Shown in pieces: positions 41,741 to 50,938 of a DNA stretch of 64,000 nt. The position numbers were made by a program, and so were the translations under genes. Source of the DNA: Rhodobacteraceae bacterium UBA6213 (GTDB taxonomy: Bacteria; Pseudomonadota; Alphaproteobacteria; Rhodobacterales; Rhodobacteraceae); assembly GCA_002421605.1 (NCBI GenBank), contig DISJ01000019.1:1-64000 (forward strand). Direction: 5' to 3'. Position 1 is the first letter of the stretch; each line of letters starts with the position of its first letter. The notes under the pieces are model-generated. The model was given only the letters and a program-made list of their open reading frames with translations, made no database searches and had not been told where the DNA came from.

Positions 41741-44536
41741 TTACCCTCCATCCGCAGCCGTGGGTGGCAGCGCCGCCTCGACGATATGGCGCACAGCCTC
41801 GGTGGTGGCGTCAAGGCGCAATTTCAGCGCCGCGAGATCCTCGACACCCGCTTCGCGCAGCAAAAATGCGCGCCCGCCCTCGCCAATCGCTTCCATATCA
41901 AGCGGCTTGTCGGTCAATAGCCGCCCCCCCGCCTGCAAGCGCCAGAGCAGCCGATAGGCCGAGGCGAGCGTTTCCGCCTCGGTCTTTGCGATCAATTCGT
42001 GGCGCAGCCCCGCGCGCAACTGCGCCTCGACCCGGCGCGCTGGGTCAGCGCAGCGCAGCGCAAAGCTTTGCGCCAGAAGCTCGATGTCTTGCAGCCTGCC
42101 GGGGCCGATTTTCGCCTCCCATTCGCCATCCGGGGCCTTGGCAGCAAAAATACGTGCCCGCATATCGGCCAGATCGGGCATCACCTGCGCACCGCCACCC
42201 TTTGCTGCCAACACCGCCATTCGCGCCGCATCGACTTCGGCGCCAAGTTCGGCGGGGCCGCTGATCACCCGCGCGCGGGTCAGCGCCAAATGCTCCCAAG
42301 TCCAGGCCTCGTCCATTTGATAGGCGCGAAAACTCTCAAGCGAGGTCGCAACTGGGCCCTGCCTGCCCGACGGGCGCAGCCGCATGTCAACCTCGTAAAG
42401 CCGCCCTTCGGCCATTGGCGCGGAAACTGCAGTGACCAGCGCCTGCGTGAGGCGCGCATAATAGGCGCGCGTCGCAAGTGGCCGCTTGCCGCCTGAGCTT
42501 TCGACATCGGCCGGGTCGTAAATCACGATCAGATCGAGGTCCGAGGCGGCATTCAGCCTTTCGGCACCAAGGCTGCCCATGCCCAACACCACCGCCCCCC
42601 GCCCCGGACAGGGCCCGTGCTTGAGCGCAAATTCGGCCTGCACCTCGGGCCAGAGTGCGGCGAGGGCGGCGCTTGCAAGATTTGCGTATTGCCGCCCCGC
42701 CTCGGCGGCATCGACCAGACCACGCAAATGGTGCACGCCGACGCGGAAATGCCATTCCTTGACGAAAGATCGCGCCGCGCCAAGCTTTTTTTCGTAATCG
42801 GGCTGCGCGTCAAACAGCGCCGTCAACGCCCCGTTCAACGCCGCAGTACCGGGCCATGGCGCAAAGAAATCCCCACCAAGCACCGCGTCGAGCACGCCCG
42901 CATTGCGCGAAAGATACTGGGCCAGCCCCGGTGCCGTGCCGCAGATATCGACGATCAGTTCGATCAGCGGCGGGTTCGCCTCGAACAGCGAGAAAAGCTG
43001 CACCCCGGCGGGCAACTGGGCCAGAAACCCGTCGAACTGGCGCAGCGCCTCTTGCGGGTTCGCGGCACGCGCGAACCGGGTCAGCAATTCCGGCTCGACA
43101 CGGTTAAAGATGGTGGCGGCGCGGGGCGACTGCAGCACCGGGTGGCGGCGCCAGCCATCGACAATCGCGCGCGCTTCGGGCTCAAGTTTGGGTGTGCGGC
43201 TTGCCTCGGACGGTGCAAAAAACTCGCCCGTCAGTGCCTCTACCCGTTCCAGCCGCTTTCGCAGCCGCGCCCCCCATGCCGCTGCATCACCCTCGCCCAT
43301 CATTGCGGTGATGCGTTGAAAACCCTCGTCGTTGGTTGGAAGCAAATGCGTCTGCGCATCGTTGACCATCTGCAAGCGATGCTCGATTTCGCGGTGTGCG
43401 CGGTAATGCTCGGTCAGCTCTGTGGCGATTTTGGGAGTAACCCAGCCTTTTTCCGCGAGTGCCGCAAGCCCGCCGACCGTGGTGCGTGCGCGCAGGCTCG
43501 GGTCACGCCCCCCGGCAATAAGCTGCCGCGTCTGGGTAAAAAACTCGATCTCGCGGATTCCACCCGCGCCCAGTTTCATATTGTGGCCAGCAAGGCTGAT
43601 CGGACCGTGCAGGCCTTTGTGCTCGCGGATGCGCAGGCGCATGTCATGCGCATCCTGAATTGCCGCAAAATCAAGGTGACGGCGCCAGACAAATGGCGTC
43701 AGCGCCTCCAGAAACCGCGCGCCCGCCGCAGTGTCGCCCGCACAGGGGCGCGCCTTGATATAGGCCGCGCGCTCCCAAGTGCGGCCCTCGGCCTCGTAAT
43801 ACGCCTCGGCAGCCGACATCGAGATACAGACCGGGGTGACCGAGGCATCAGGGCGCAGCCGCAGGTCAGTGCGGAACACATAGCCCTCGGCGGTCAGATC
43901 GCTCAGCATCGCCGCCAACTTGCGGGTGGCGCGAATGAAGGCGGCGCGCGCATTTTGCAGATCATCAGGCTCAAAGCGCGCGTCATCAAACAGGCAGATC
44001 AGATCAATGTCCGAGGAATAGTTGAGCTCTTTCGCGCCCATCTTCCCCATCGCAATCGCCACCATACCGCCCGCGACGGACACATCATCAGCGCTGGCAC
44101 CGGGTAGCTTGCCGCGCCGGATTTCGTCACCGACCAGTTGCTGCAGCGCCAGATCAACAGCGGAGTCTGCCAGTTGTGTCAGCGCCCCTGTCACCGCCTC
44201 TAGTGGCCAGACCCCGCCCAGATCGGCCAGCGCGGCCAATAGCGCCACCCGCCGCTTTGCCTGCCGCAGCGCCACGGCTAGCGCATCGGCGCCTTCGGCA
44301 GCTTTGGCCGGTGCGAGCGCCTCGGTCAACGCGGCCTCGGGTGATCCAAGCAGAACCGGCCCAATCCAATCCGCCTCGCGCGCCAAAAGCCCGGCAAGGA
44401 ACGGGCTGCACCCCGCCGCCCCGGCGATCAAATCGCGCAATTCGGGCGCAAGTTCGCCAAACCGCTCTGCTGCCCCGGCACCAAGCGCGGCGTCAAAGGC
44501 TATCGGGCTGCGGGTCAGGCGCGCGGCAAAGCTCAT
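41741..44536 (-). CDS. glnE: Glutamine synthetase adenylyltransferase/deadenylase
   Basis: Bifunctional regulator that adds AMP to or removes it from glutamine synthetase in response to nitrogen status. The 931-residue protein has two nucleotidyltransferase domains. The N-terminal one includes MGKMGAKELNYSSDIDLICLF, the C-terminal one GMGSLGAERLNAASDLDLIVIYD; each carries the G-S-x9-D-x-D pattern in modified form. The central linker is intact and length is normal. Confidence 0.95.
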   Translation of the reverse strand: MSFAARLTRSPIAFDAALGAGAAERFGELAPELRDLIAGAAGCSPFLAGLLAREADWIGPVLLGSPEAALTEALAPAKAAEGADALAVALRQAKRRVALLAALADLGGVWPLEAVTGALTQLADSAVDLALQQLVGDEIRRGKLPGASADDVSVAGGMVAIAMGKMGAKELNYSSDIDLICLFDDARFEPDDLQNARAAFIRATRKLAAMLSDLTAEGYVFRTDLRLRPDASVTPVCISMSAAEAYYEAEGRTWERAAYIKARPCAGDTAAGARFLEALTPFVWRRHLDFAAIQDAHDMRLRIREHKGLHGPISLAGHNMKLGAGGIREIEFFTQTRQLIAGGRDPSLRARTTVGGLAALAEKGWVTPKIATELTEHYRAHREIEHRLQMVNDAQTHLLPTNDEGFQRITAMMGEGDAAAWGARLRKRLERVEALTGEFFAPSEASRTPKLEPEARAIVDGWRRHPVLQSPRAATIFNRVEPELLTRFARAANPQEALRQFDGFLAQLPAGVQLFSLFEANPPLIELIVDICGTAPGLAQYLSRNAGVLDAVLGGDFFAPWPGTAALNGALTALFDAQPDYEKKLGAARSFVKEWHFRVGVHHLRGLVDAAEAGRQYANLASAALAALWPEVQAEFALKHGPCPGRGAVVLGMGSLGAERLNAASDLDLIVIYDPADVESSGGKRPLATRAYYARLTQALVTAVSAPMAEGRLYEVDMRLRPSGRQGPVATSLESFRAYQMDEAWTWEHLALTRARVISGPAELGAEVDAARMAVLAAKGGGAQVMPDLADMRARIFAAKAPDGEWEAKIGPGRLQDIELLAQSFALRCADPARRVEAQLRAGLRHELIAKTEAETLASAYRLLWRLQAGGRLLTDKPLDMEAIGEGGRAFLLREAGVEDLAALKLRLDATTEAVRHIVEAALPPTAADGG

Positions 44537-44672
44537 GACGCAAGACTAGTGCCCGCGCGCGCAAGGTCAACGACGGTTTGCATTCGTGTTTTGCCTCATT
44601 TATTTCCGGCTTTTGGGTGCAGGCGAATGCGCCCTTTGTGATCGGGATTGGCTTGGGGAGGCAGGGTAGGCG

Positions 44673-45143
44673 ATGAGCAAGAGTATGGCGCGCGTCAAGG
44701 CGGCACTAGAGGCAGCGGGGCTGCCATCGCGCGTGCTGGAAATGGGTGCCGAAACACGCACCGCTGAACAGGCGGCAGAGGCGGCGGGGTGCGCGCTTGA
44801 CCAGATCGCAAAGTCGATCATCTTTCGAGGCGAGGCGAGCGGTCATGTGGTGCTGTTCTTGACCGCGGGCGGCAACCGTGTCGATCCGGCCAAGGCCAGC
44901 ATCGTGGCTGGACAAGCCTTAGGCAAGGCCGACGCTGATCTGGTGCGCCGCGAAACCGGCTTTGCCATTGGCGGCGTGGCCCCTATCGGGCATCTGTCAC
45001 CGATCCGCGCGTACTTTGACCCGCGACTGATGGAATTCGATACGGTTTGGGCCGCCGCTGGCACACCGCGGCACATCTTTGCCATAGCGTCGGCGGACTT
45101 GTTGCGCGCCAGTGGTGCGATGGTAGCTGATTTCACCTTGTAG
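44673..45143 (+). CDS. YbaK/EbsC-family aminoacyl-tRNA deacylase
   Basis: The 156-residue cytosolic protein belongs to the YbaK/ProX-like editing family that hydrolyses mischarged tRNAs. Visible blocks are DQIAKSIIFRGEASGHVVLFLTAGGNRVD with the conserved Lys, and GFAIGGVAPIGH. Which tRNA it edits cannot be told. GGGGAGG precedes the ATG. Confidence 0.87.
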   Translation: MSKSMARVKAALEAAGLPSRVLEMGAETRTAEQAAEAAGCALDQIAKSIIFRGEASGHVVLFLTAGGNRVDPAKASIVAGQALGKADADLVRRETGFAIGGVAPIGHLSPIRAYFDPRLMEFDTVWAAAGTPRHIFAIASADLLRASGAMVADFTL

Positions 45144-45157
45144 GGCTGGCGCGAGGG

Positions 45158-45180
45158 CAATGTAAAAAAGTTTTACATTG
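45158..45180. promoter_or_regulatory. Perfect 10-bp inverted repeat (probable operator)
   Basis: CAATGTAAAA-AAG-TTTTACATTG. It lies 3 bases before a -35-like TTGACG (45184-45189), so a bound repressor or activator would touch RNA polymerase. The centre-to-centre geometry fits a dimeric DNA-binding protein. I do not recognise the cognate regulator. Confidence 0.65.
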
Positions 45181-45218
45181 CACTTGACGCGCGATCTCGG
45201 AACACCGATCTTGGTTGC

Positions 45219-45237
45219 ATGTGAAGGACGTTCACAT
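45219..45237 (+). repeat. Inverted repeat in the DUF2852 5' leader
   Basis: ATGTGAA-GGACG-TTCACAT, a perfect 7-bp inverted repeat 20 bases before the start codon. It may be a second protein site or a leader hairpin that affects translation. Confidence 0.5.
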
Positions 45238-45256
45238 CCATTTACCGGAGGTTTCC

Positions 45257-45730
45257 ATGTCTGCCTACGCTACCAATACAGAAAGCCTCGCGCCGCGCGG
45301 CAACTGGTTTACCCGTGCTATCGACTGGCTTGATGCCAACGGCCCTGGCGCCTGGATCGCGCTGATGGTCGCAGGCTTTGTATTTGCCGGGCCGCTTGGC
45401 CTTGTGCTGCTGGCATTTATTGTCGTGACAGGCCGCTTTGGCCGCAGGTTCCGCGATGACGCCCAGCCGCGCCACCGCCACATGCGCGGATGTCGCCATG
45501 GCTTGACGCGCATGTCGGGAAACACCGGCAACGCTGCCTTTGACAGCTACAAGGCCGACACACTGCAACGCCTTGAGCGCGAGCAAAACGAGTTCGAGGC
45601 GTTCCTGCATCGCCTACGCGAAAGCCGCGACAAGGCCGAGTTCGATCAATATCTGGCCGAACGCGCTCGCGCCGCCGCCGCCGAAACACCGGCCGAGCCG
45701 GAAGCGCCGAAAGGCTCGGGCGCCTACTAA
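45257..45730 (+). CDS. DUF2852 membrane protein
   Basis: The 157-residue protein has one or two hydrophobic segments (about 25-58: WIALMVAGFVFAGPLGLVLLAF), a basic loop (GRRFRDDAQPRHRHMRGCRHG), then a coiled-coil-like region (DTLQRLEREQNEFEAFLHRLRESRDKAEFDQYL). This layout matches DUF2852. Function unknown. GGAGG precedes the ATG by 5 bases. Two inverted repeats upstream suggest tight regulation. Confidence 0.82.
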   Translation: MSAYATNTESLAPRGNWFTRAIDWLDANGPGAWIALMVAGFVFAGPLGLVLLAFIVVTGRFGRRFRDDAQPRHRHMRGCRHGLTRMSGNTGNAAFDSYKADTLQRLEREQNEFEAFLHRLRESRDKAEFDQYLAERARAAAAETPAEPEAPKGSGAY

Positions 45731-45751
45731 GCGCGCAGCACATCAAATACC

Positions 45752-45782
45752 AAGGCTCCGGTCGCAAGATCGGGGCCTTTTG
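45752..45782 (+). terminator. Intrinsic terminator after DUF2852
   Basis: AAGGCTCCG and CGGGGCCTT form an imperfect stem with one G-T pair around a 10-base loop, followed by a run of four T (overlapping the stem end). Confidence 0.7.
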
Positions 45783-45853
45783 CTGCAAGGCGCTTGGCTG
45801 CGCCGCGCGGGTTTGCTAGCCTTTGTTCAAACGCCGCCTTTAACCCCGGTCAC

Positions 45854-46684
45854 ATGCGCCACACGCCGCCACTCACACCGCAGTTTTATGTGACTGCTCC
45901 ACAGGTCTGCCCCTATCTCGACGGGCGGGTCGAGCGGAAGCTGTTTACGGCGCTGCACGGCGACGATGCAGAGCGGTTGAACAATGCGTTGTCGCGGCAA
46001 GGCTTCCGGCGGTCGCAGAACGTGCTTTACCGCCCTTCATGTGCCGATTGCGCCGCCTGTCTTTCAGCGCGCATCAGGGTGGCCGATTTCATCCCTTCGC
46101 GCGGGCAAAAGCGGGCATTGCGGCGGGGTGGCGATCTGTATCGCACCGCCACCAGCCCTTGGGCCACGGACGAGCAATTTCAGCTGTTTCGCCGCTATCT
46201 CGATAGCCGCCACGCCGATGGCGGCATGGCCGATATGGATATCTTCGAATTTGCGGCGATGATCGAAGAAACCCCGGTCAAGACGCGGGTGATCGAGTAT
46301 CGGTCGCGCAAAGTGGCCGAGGGCGCGCCGCAGCCGCTGACTGCCGTTTGCCTGACCGATGTGCTCGATGACGGGCTGAGCATGGTCTACAGTTTTTTCG
46401 ACCCCGCACGCGAAGCCGATTCGCTGGGCACCTACCTCATTCTCGACCATGTCGAAATCGCTCGGCGGGCGAACCTGCCCTATGTCTATCTTGGCTACTG
46501 GGTGCCGGGCAGCCGCAAGATGGGCTACAAGGCCAAATTCGGCGCGCTGGAAATTTACAAGGGCGGGGTCTGGCAACCGATCGGCGACATTGCGACGCAC
46601 AGTGGCGACATCCACCCGCTCAGCATTGATCCGATTGCCGAACAGGTGGCGCGGATCGAATTGCCGATCACCCACGAGTTCTAA
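45854..46684 (+). CDS. bpt: Aspartate/glutamate leucyltransferase Bpt
   Basis: N-degron enzyme that transfers Leu from Leu-tRNA to proteins with N-terminal Asp or Glu, marking them for ClpAP. The 276-residue product has the Ate1-type blocks CPYLDGRVERKLFT, LYRPSCADCAACLSARIRV and YVYLGYWVPGSRKMGYKAKFGALE. I start at MRHTPPLTPQFY (45854). Confidence 0.93.
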   Translation: MRHTPPLTPQFYVTAPQVCPYLDGRVERKLFTALHGDDAERLNNALSRQGFRRSQNVLYRPSCADCAACLSARIRVADFIPSRGQKRALRRGGDLYRTATSPWATDEQFQLFRRYLDSRHADGGMADMDIFEFAAMIEETPVKTRVIEYRSRKVAEGAPQPLTAVCLTDVLDDGLSMVYSFFDPAREADSLGTYLILDHVEIARRANLPYVYLGYWVPGSRKMGYKAKFGALEIYKGGVWQPIGDIATHSGDIHPLSIDPIAEQVARIELPITHEF

Positions 46685-46880
46685 ATCGCCGCACCATTCC
46701 CGATGCAAAAAGATTAGGCATTCTGCGGCTTGCGCCAACGAATTGCACTTGCAGGCAAAAAACCCGCAAGCCACCCTAGACAGATGGTTTCCGCCATGTA
46801 TGGTTTTCGTTGACCTATTGGAGTGACGAGCCACGTGCGCGGCTGCTCCGGTCAACCGATCATAACAGGGAGGAGCCTCT

Positions 46881-47987
46881 ATGGATCGCCGTTCATTTCT
46901 AACCAAAGCTGCCGTCGGTGGCGCTGGCGTCGCCGCCGCCACCACACTCGCCGCACCCGCACTTGCGCAAAGCATGCCCAAGGTAACTTGGCGCCTAACC
47001 TCGTCGTTCCCGAAGTCGCTCGACACCATCTATGGTGGTGCCGAAGTGCTGAGCAAGATGCTTTCGGAAGCAAGCGACGGCAACTTCAGCCTTCAGGTCT
47101 TTGCCGCGGGCGAACTGGTCCCTGGCCTGCAGGCCGCCGACGCTGTTGCCGCCGGTACGGTCGAGGCTTGCCACACGGTGGGCTACTACTACTGGGGCAA
47201 AGACCCGACTTGGGCGCTGGCCGCCGCGGTTCCGTTCTCGCTGTCGGCGCGCGGTATCAACGCCTGGCACTACCACGGCGGCGGCATCGACCTTTACAAC
47301 GAGTTCCTGGCGACCCAGGGCCTGGTCGGCTACCCCGGCGGCAACACCGGCGTGCAGATGGGTGGCTGGTTCCGCAAGGAAATCAACACGGTCGGCGACC
47401 TTAGCGGGCTGAAAATGCGCATTGGCGGCTTTGCCGGCAAGGTCATGGAAAAGCTCGGCGTGGTGCCTCAGCAGATTGCCGGCGGCGAAATCTACGCGGC
47501 GCTGGAAAAAGGCACGATCGACGCGTCTGAATGGGTCGGCCCCTATGACGACGAAAAGCTCGGCTTCTACAAAGTCGCACCCTACTACTACTATCCCGGC
47601 TGGTGGGAAGGTGGCCCGACCGTCCACTTCATGTTCAACAAGGCGCAGGTCGAGGCGCTGCCCGCACCCTACCAATCGTTGCTGCGCACAGCCTGTCAGG
47701 CCGCTGACGCGAACATGTTGCAGATGTACGACTACAAGAACCCCGCCGCGCTGAAATCGCTGGTCGGCAACGGCACGCAACTGCGCCCGTTCAGCCCGGA
47801 AATCCTTCAGGCCTGCTTTGAAGCGGCTAACGAAGTTTACGCCGAGATGGAAGCAACCAACCCGGGCTTCAAGAAAATCTGGGGTTCTATCAAGGAGTTC
47901 CGCAGCCAGAACTACCTTTGGGCGCAGGTGGCGGAATACAACTACGACACCTTCATGATGATCCAGCAGCGCAACGGCAACCTCTAA
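46881..47987 (+). CDS. TRAP transporter substrate-binding protein (TakP-like, Tat signal)
   Basis: Periplasmic DctP-family solute receptor, 368 residues. The N-terminus MDRRSFLTKAAVGG carries a twin-arginine motif, and cleavage after APALAQ is likely. The mature protein closely resembles Rhodobacter TakP, which binds 2-oxo acids with sodium: WRLTSSFPKSLDTIYGGAE, GNTGVQMGGWFRKEI, GLKMRIGGFAGKVMEKLG and IDASEWVGPYDDEK. GGGAGG precedes the ATG. Its permease genes lie downstream but on the opposite strand. Substrate assignment is by resemblance only. Confidence 0.9.
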   Translation: MDRRSFLTKAAVGGAGVAAATTLAAPALAQSMPKVTWRLTSSFPKSLDTIYGGAEVLSKMLSEASDGNFSLQVFAAGELVPGLQAADAVAAGTVEACHTVGYYYWGKDPTWALAAAVPFSLSARGINAWHYHGGGIDLYNEFLATQGLVGYPGGNTGVQMGGWFRKEINTVGDLSGLKMRIGGFAGKVMEKLGVVPQQIAGGEIYAALEKGTIDASEWVGPYDDEKLGFYKVAPYYYYPGWWEGGPTVHFMFNKAQVEALPAPYQSLLRTACQAADANMLQMYDYKNPAALKSLVGNGTQLRPFSPEILQACFEAANEVYAEMEATNPGFKKIWGSIKEFRSQNYLWAQVAEYNYDTFMMIQQRNGNL

Positions 47988-48011
47988 GCCCGCGCCGCTA
48001 TCAAAAAACCG

Positions 48012-48044
48012 AAAGCCCCGCAGAGCAATCTGCGGGGCTTTTTC
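48012..48044 (+). terminator. Intrinsic terminator after the TRAP receptor gene
   Basis: Perfect 13-bp stem AAAGCCCCGCAGA / TCTGCGGGGCTTT around GCAA, extended by a T-run. Confidence 0.88.
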
Positions 48045-48061
48045 ATGGCGGGGCCAAAAAG

Positions 48062-48086
48062 AAAACCGGCGGCCTTGGGCCGCCGG
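48062..48086 (-). terminator. Intrinsic terminator after the TRAP large permease gene
   Basis: On the minus strand CCGGCGGC-CCAAG-GCCGCCGG followed by TTTT. It mirrors the plus-strand terminator 20 bases away and insulates the convergent units. Confidence 0.8.
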
Positions 48087-48100
48087 CTTCACGCACAATG

Positions 48101-49804
48101 TCAGTTCGACGGTGGCGTGCCAAAGTTCATGCCTCCGGCACCAAGCCCGCCGCCAAGCCCTCCGCCCAGCCCGCCAAATCCGCCATCCAACCCCGGCATG
48201 TTCGGGATTGTGAAATCCACGGTCGAGGGGTCGATCTGGGGGCCCTTGTAATGCATCACGAGCCCAGGGAAGCCGATCACGATGGCAATCATGAGTATCT
48301 GGATGAACACGAAAGGCACCGCGCCCCAATAGATCTGGCTGGTCTTGACCGGTGCCATCGTAATGCCCGTGACCTTGTCGATATAGGGCACGCGCGCGGC
48401 CACCGAACGCAGATAAAACAGCGCAAATCCGAATGGTGGATGCATGAACGAGGTCTGCATGTTCACGCCCAAGATCACCCCGAACCATATCAGGTCGATG
48501 CCCATTTTTTCAGCCGCGGGTGCCAGCAGCGGCACGATGATGAACGCAAGCTCGAAGAAATCGAGGAAGAAGGCGAGCAAAAACACCATGAGCGAGATCA
48601 CGATCAGGAAGCCAAGTTCGCCCCCCGGCAGCGACGTCAACAGATGCTCAACCCAAAGATGCCCGTTGACGCCGTAGAAGGTCAGCGAAAACACCCGCGC
48701 CCCAAGCAGGATGAACATCACGAACGAGGCAAGCCGCGTGGTCGAGGCCAGTGCCGAACGGATCACCTCAAAGCTCAACCGGCGCTTTGCCGCAGCCATC
48801 ACCAGCGCGCCCACTGCGCCCATCGCCCCGCCTTCGGTCGGCGTCGCAATGCCAAGGAAGATCGTGCCAAGCACAAGAAAGATCAGCGCCAGTGGCGGGA
48901 TCAGCACGATGATCACCTGCTGTGCCAGGCGGCTCATCATCTTGGTTTTCAATGACTTGTCGAGGATCGCCAACACATAGATCACAATCACCGCCAGCGC
49001 CGCCGCCAGAATGCCAGCGTTCTTGCCATGCTCGGCATCCAGCCAGTCGCGGCCAAACCAGAACACCGCAAACGCAAGCACCAGCGCCACAAACAACGAG
49101 GTGACGCCCGCACCCAAGGTGCGTGCCTCTTTTGGCAGCGCCGGCATCAGATTAGGCCGAAAGATCGACACCAACATCACATAGCTAAAGTAGAGCCCGG
49201 TCAGCACCAGCCCCGGCAGCATCGCACCGCGGTACATGTCACCCACCGAACGGCCAAGCTGGTCGGCCAGCACGATCAGCACCAGCGACGGCGGAATGAT
49301 CTGCGCCAATGTGCCCGAGGCCGCGATGACCCCCGAGGCAAGGCTTCGATCATACCCGTAGCGCAGCATGATCGGCAGCGAAATCAACCCCATCGCAATC
49401 ACCGAGGCTGCAACAACCCCCGTAGTGGCGGCAAGCAACGCCCCCACGATGATAACAGCATAAGCCAGCCCGCCTCGCACTGGCCCGAACAACTGACCAA
49501 TCGTATCGAGCAGGTCTTCGGCCATGCCGGATCGCTCCAGCACAATCCCCATGAAGGTAAAGAACGGAATTGCCAGCAGCGTCTCGTTCGACAGCACCCC
49601 CCAGAATCGCTCCGGCATTGCGTTTAGCAAAGGCCAGCTAAGGTTGATGGAGTTGTTCGAATAGGGTGCAAGCTCGACCCCGATGACAAAGAACAAAAGG
49701 CCGTTTGCCGCCAGCGAAAACGCGGCAGGGTAGCCTGCAAGCAAAAAGAAGATCAGCGAAACGAACATGATCGGTGCCATGTTCTGGGCGATAAGTTCCA
49801 TCAT
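48101..49804 (-). CDS. TRAP transporter large permease (DctM-like)
   Basis: Membrane protein of the DctM family, 567 residues, with 12-13 hydrophobic segments, which couples sodium flux to solute uptake. Typical blocks include FTFMGIVLERSGMAEDLLDT, ATTGVVAASVIAMGLISLPIML and GVILGVNMQTSFMHPPFGFALFY. Unusually the C-terminus ends in about 30 Gly-rich residues (GLDGGFGGLGGGLGGGLGAG...) beyond the last helix. Its start overlaps the small-permease stop by ATGA. Confidence 0.93.
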   Translation of the reverse strand: MMELIAQNMAPIMFVSLIFFLLAGYPAAFSLAANGLLFFVIGVELAPYSNNSINLSWPLLNAMPERFWGVLSNETLLAIPFFTFMGIVLERSGMAEDLLDTIGQLFGPVRGGLAYAVIIVGALLAATTGVVAASVIAMGLISLPIMLRYGYDRSLASGVIAASGTLAQIIPPSLVLIVLADQLGRSVGDMYRGAMLPGLVLTGLYFSYVMLVSIFRPNLMPALPKEARTLGAGVTSLFVALVLAFAVFWFGRDWLDAEHGKNAGILAAALAVIVIYVLAILDKSLKTKMMSRLAQQVIIVLIPPLALIFLVLGTIFLGIATPTEGGAMGAVGALVMAAAKRRLSFEVIRSALASTTRLASFVMFILLGARVFSLTFYGVNGHLWVEHLLTSLPGGELGFLIVISLMVFLLAFFLDFFELAFIIVPLLAPAAEKMGIDLIWFGVILGVNMQTSFMHPPFGFALFYLRSVAARVPYIDKVTGITMAPVKTSQIYWGAVPFVFIQILMIAIVIGFPGLVMHYKGPQIDPSTVDFTIPNMPGLDGGFGGLGGGLGGGLGAGGMNFGTPPSN

Positions 49805-50403
49805 TTGTGCTGCTCCTCGGCGTGCGCGAGTTCTTCGATCAGCGCCTTGCCCTCAAGCTCGGCAGCCTCGTGCGCCGAAATGAACGGCGTCGGGTCCGGG
49901 ATCACACCTCGCATCACCGCGATCTTCTTGACGATTTCCGAAAACCCCTGCAACCAAAGCAATGAGAATCCGATCAGCAATAGCGATTTTGCGGGCCAGA
50001 TCACTAACCCGCCCGAGTTGGTGGAAACCTCGCCGTTCAGCACCGATTTCAGCACATAAGGCGTCAGCATCCAAAGCATCGCCATGACGAACGGCATGAG
50101 AAACAGCAGATGCCCGAGCAGATCAATCCAGTGCTGCACGCGGCGCGAGAACATGCCATAGACGATGTCGATACGCACATGCTCGTTCTGCTTTAGCGTA
50201 TAGGCAGCCGCCAGCAGGAAGGCGGCACCATACAAATACCACTGCATTTCCAACCAGGCATTGGACGACGCCGAAAAGACCTTGCGGATTACCGCATTGG
50301 TGGCCGACACCAGCACTGCCACCAGAATAAGCCATGACACCGCTTTGCCGATGAACTCGTTCATCCTGTCGATGCCGCGCGAAAACGCGAGCAATCCGCC
50401 CAT
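49801..50403 (-). CDS. TRAP transporter small permease (DctQ-like)
   Basis: The 200-residue membrane protein with four hydrophobic segments belongs to the DctQ family and pairs with the large permease. ATNAVIRKVFSASSNAWLEMQWYLYGAAFLLAAAYTLKQNEHVRID is the family hallmark region. The start at 50403 is preceded by a G-rich ribosome binding site. A cytoplasmic acidic tail follows the last helix. Confidence 0.92.
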   Translation of the reverse strand: MGGLLAFSRGIDRMNEFIGKAVSWLILVAVLVSATNAVIRKVFSASSNAWLEMQWYLYGAAFLLAAAYTLKQNEHVRIDIVYGMFSRRVQHWIDLLGHLLFLMPFVMAMLWMLTPYVLKSVLNGEVSTNSGGLVIWPAKSLLLIGFSLLWLQGFSEIVKKIAVMRGVIPDPTPFISAHEAAELEGKALIEELAHAEEQHK

Positions 50404-50806
50404 GGTCTTCCCCCCCCTCTCGAATTCTACCAGCCCCAACCTTTCGGGGTGGTGCGGCTTTATTGCCGAGCGCGCCATGCGCGTCAACATTTCCGGCCTG
50501 ATGGCGCAAAACGGCGGCCAGACAGGAAAATCATCCTAATTTTTCAGCACAAAGCCCGCGTTGACCGTTCGTTGACCGATACCCCACCAGCACGGTGCAA
50601 TTTGCCGTAAAGTGCAGCACAAAGAAAGATCGATTGCTGCGGCGCGTCGCCGCCTGCCGCGCCCAAGCTGCCGCAATGCAGCGGCGCGCAGGCATAAAGC
50701 TGGGTTTGGCTCATGGAAATTGCATTTATTTCGCGCTGACGCCATGTCAGCGCAACTTTCGCAAAGATTTTTTTCCCCCTGCGACATTATATTCACATTT
50801 TGCCTG
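50404..50806. other. Non-coding gap between TRAP permease and ilv promoter
   Basis: No gene is supported. Notable bases are a direct repeat CGTTGACCG at about 50559-50578 spaced one helical turn apart, possibly a regulator site, and an AT-richer stretch near 50760-50800 just before the ilv promoter. The remainder shows nothing I can name. Confidence 0.4.
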
Positions 50807-50835
50807 TTGACGCCTCCAATCGGCCCGCCTAATGT
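50807..50835 (+). promoter_or_regulatory. ilvI promoter
   Basis: TTGACG (50807-50812) and TAATGT (50830-50835) with an exact 17-base spacer, a near-consensus housekeeping promoter. Transcription should start near 50842, about 150 bases before ilvI. Confidence 0.75.
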
Positions 50836-50865
50836 CCGCCCCGAACGCACGGAAAGGCATGGCCA

Positions 50866-50913
50866 ATGGCCGTAGACGTCGTATCAGGTAGGAACAGGCG
50901 CATGGGCCGCTAG
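50866..50913 (+). CDS. Candidate ilv leader peptide, 15 residues
   Basis: ATG at 50866, eight bases after GGAAAGG, opens MAVDVVSGRNRRMGR followed by TAG. Three of residues 3-6 are Val (V3, V5, V6). A branched-chain residue cluster is the usual sensor of ilv attenuators. A second overlapping frame from 50859 (MANGRRRRIR) has a worse spacing to the ribosome binding site. The peptide ends 25 bases before the terminator stem. Confidence 0.55.
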   Translation: MAVDVVSGRNRRMGR

Positions 50914-50938
50914 CGGCGAACCATTCAAGGTTACATGC

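Noticed and set aside
45161..45177. TGT-N11-ACA inside the palindrome before DUF2852, resembling a PpsR/CrtJ site
   Set aside because: PpsR sites have a 12-base spacer, and no photosynthesis gene is near. The palindrome extends well beyond TGT/ACA.
50859..50891. Arg-rich mini-ORF MANGRRRRIR as the ilv leader peptide
   Set aside because: Its ATG is too close to the ribosome binding site, and Arg is not a sensible signal for ilv; the overlapping Val-containing frame fits better.
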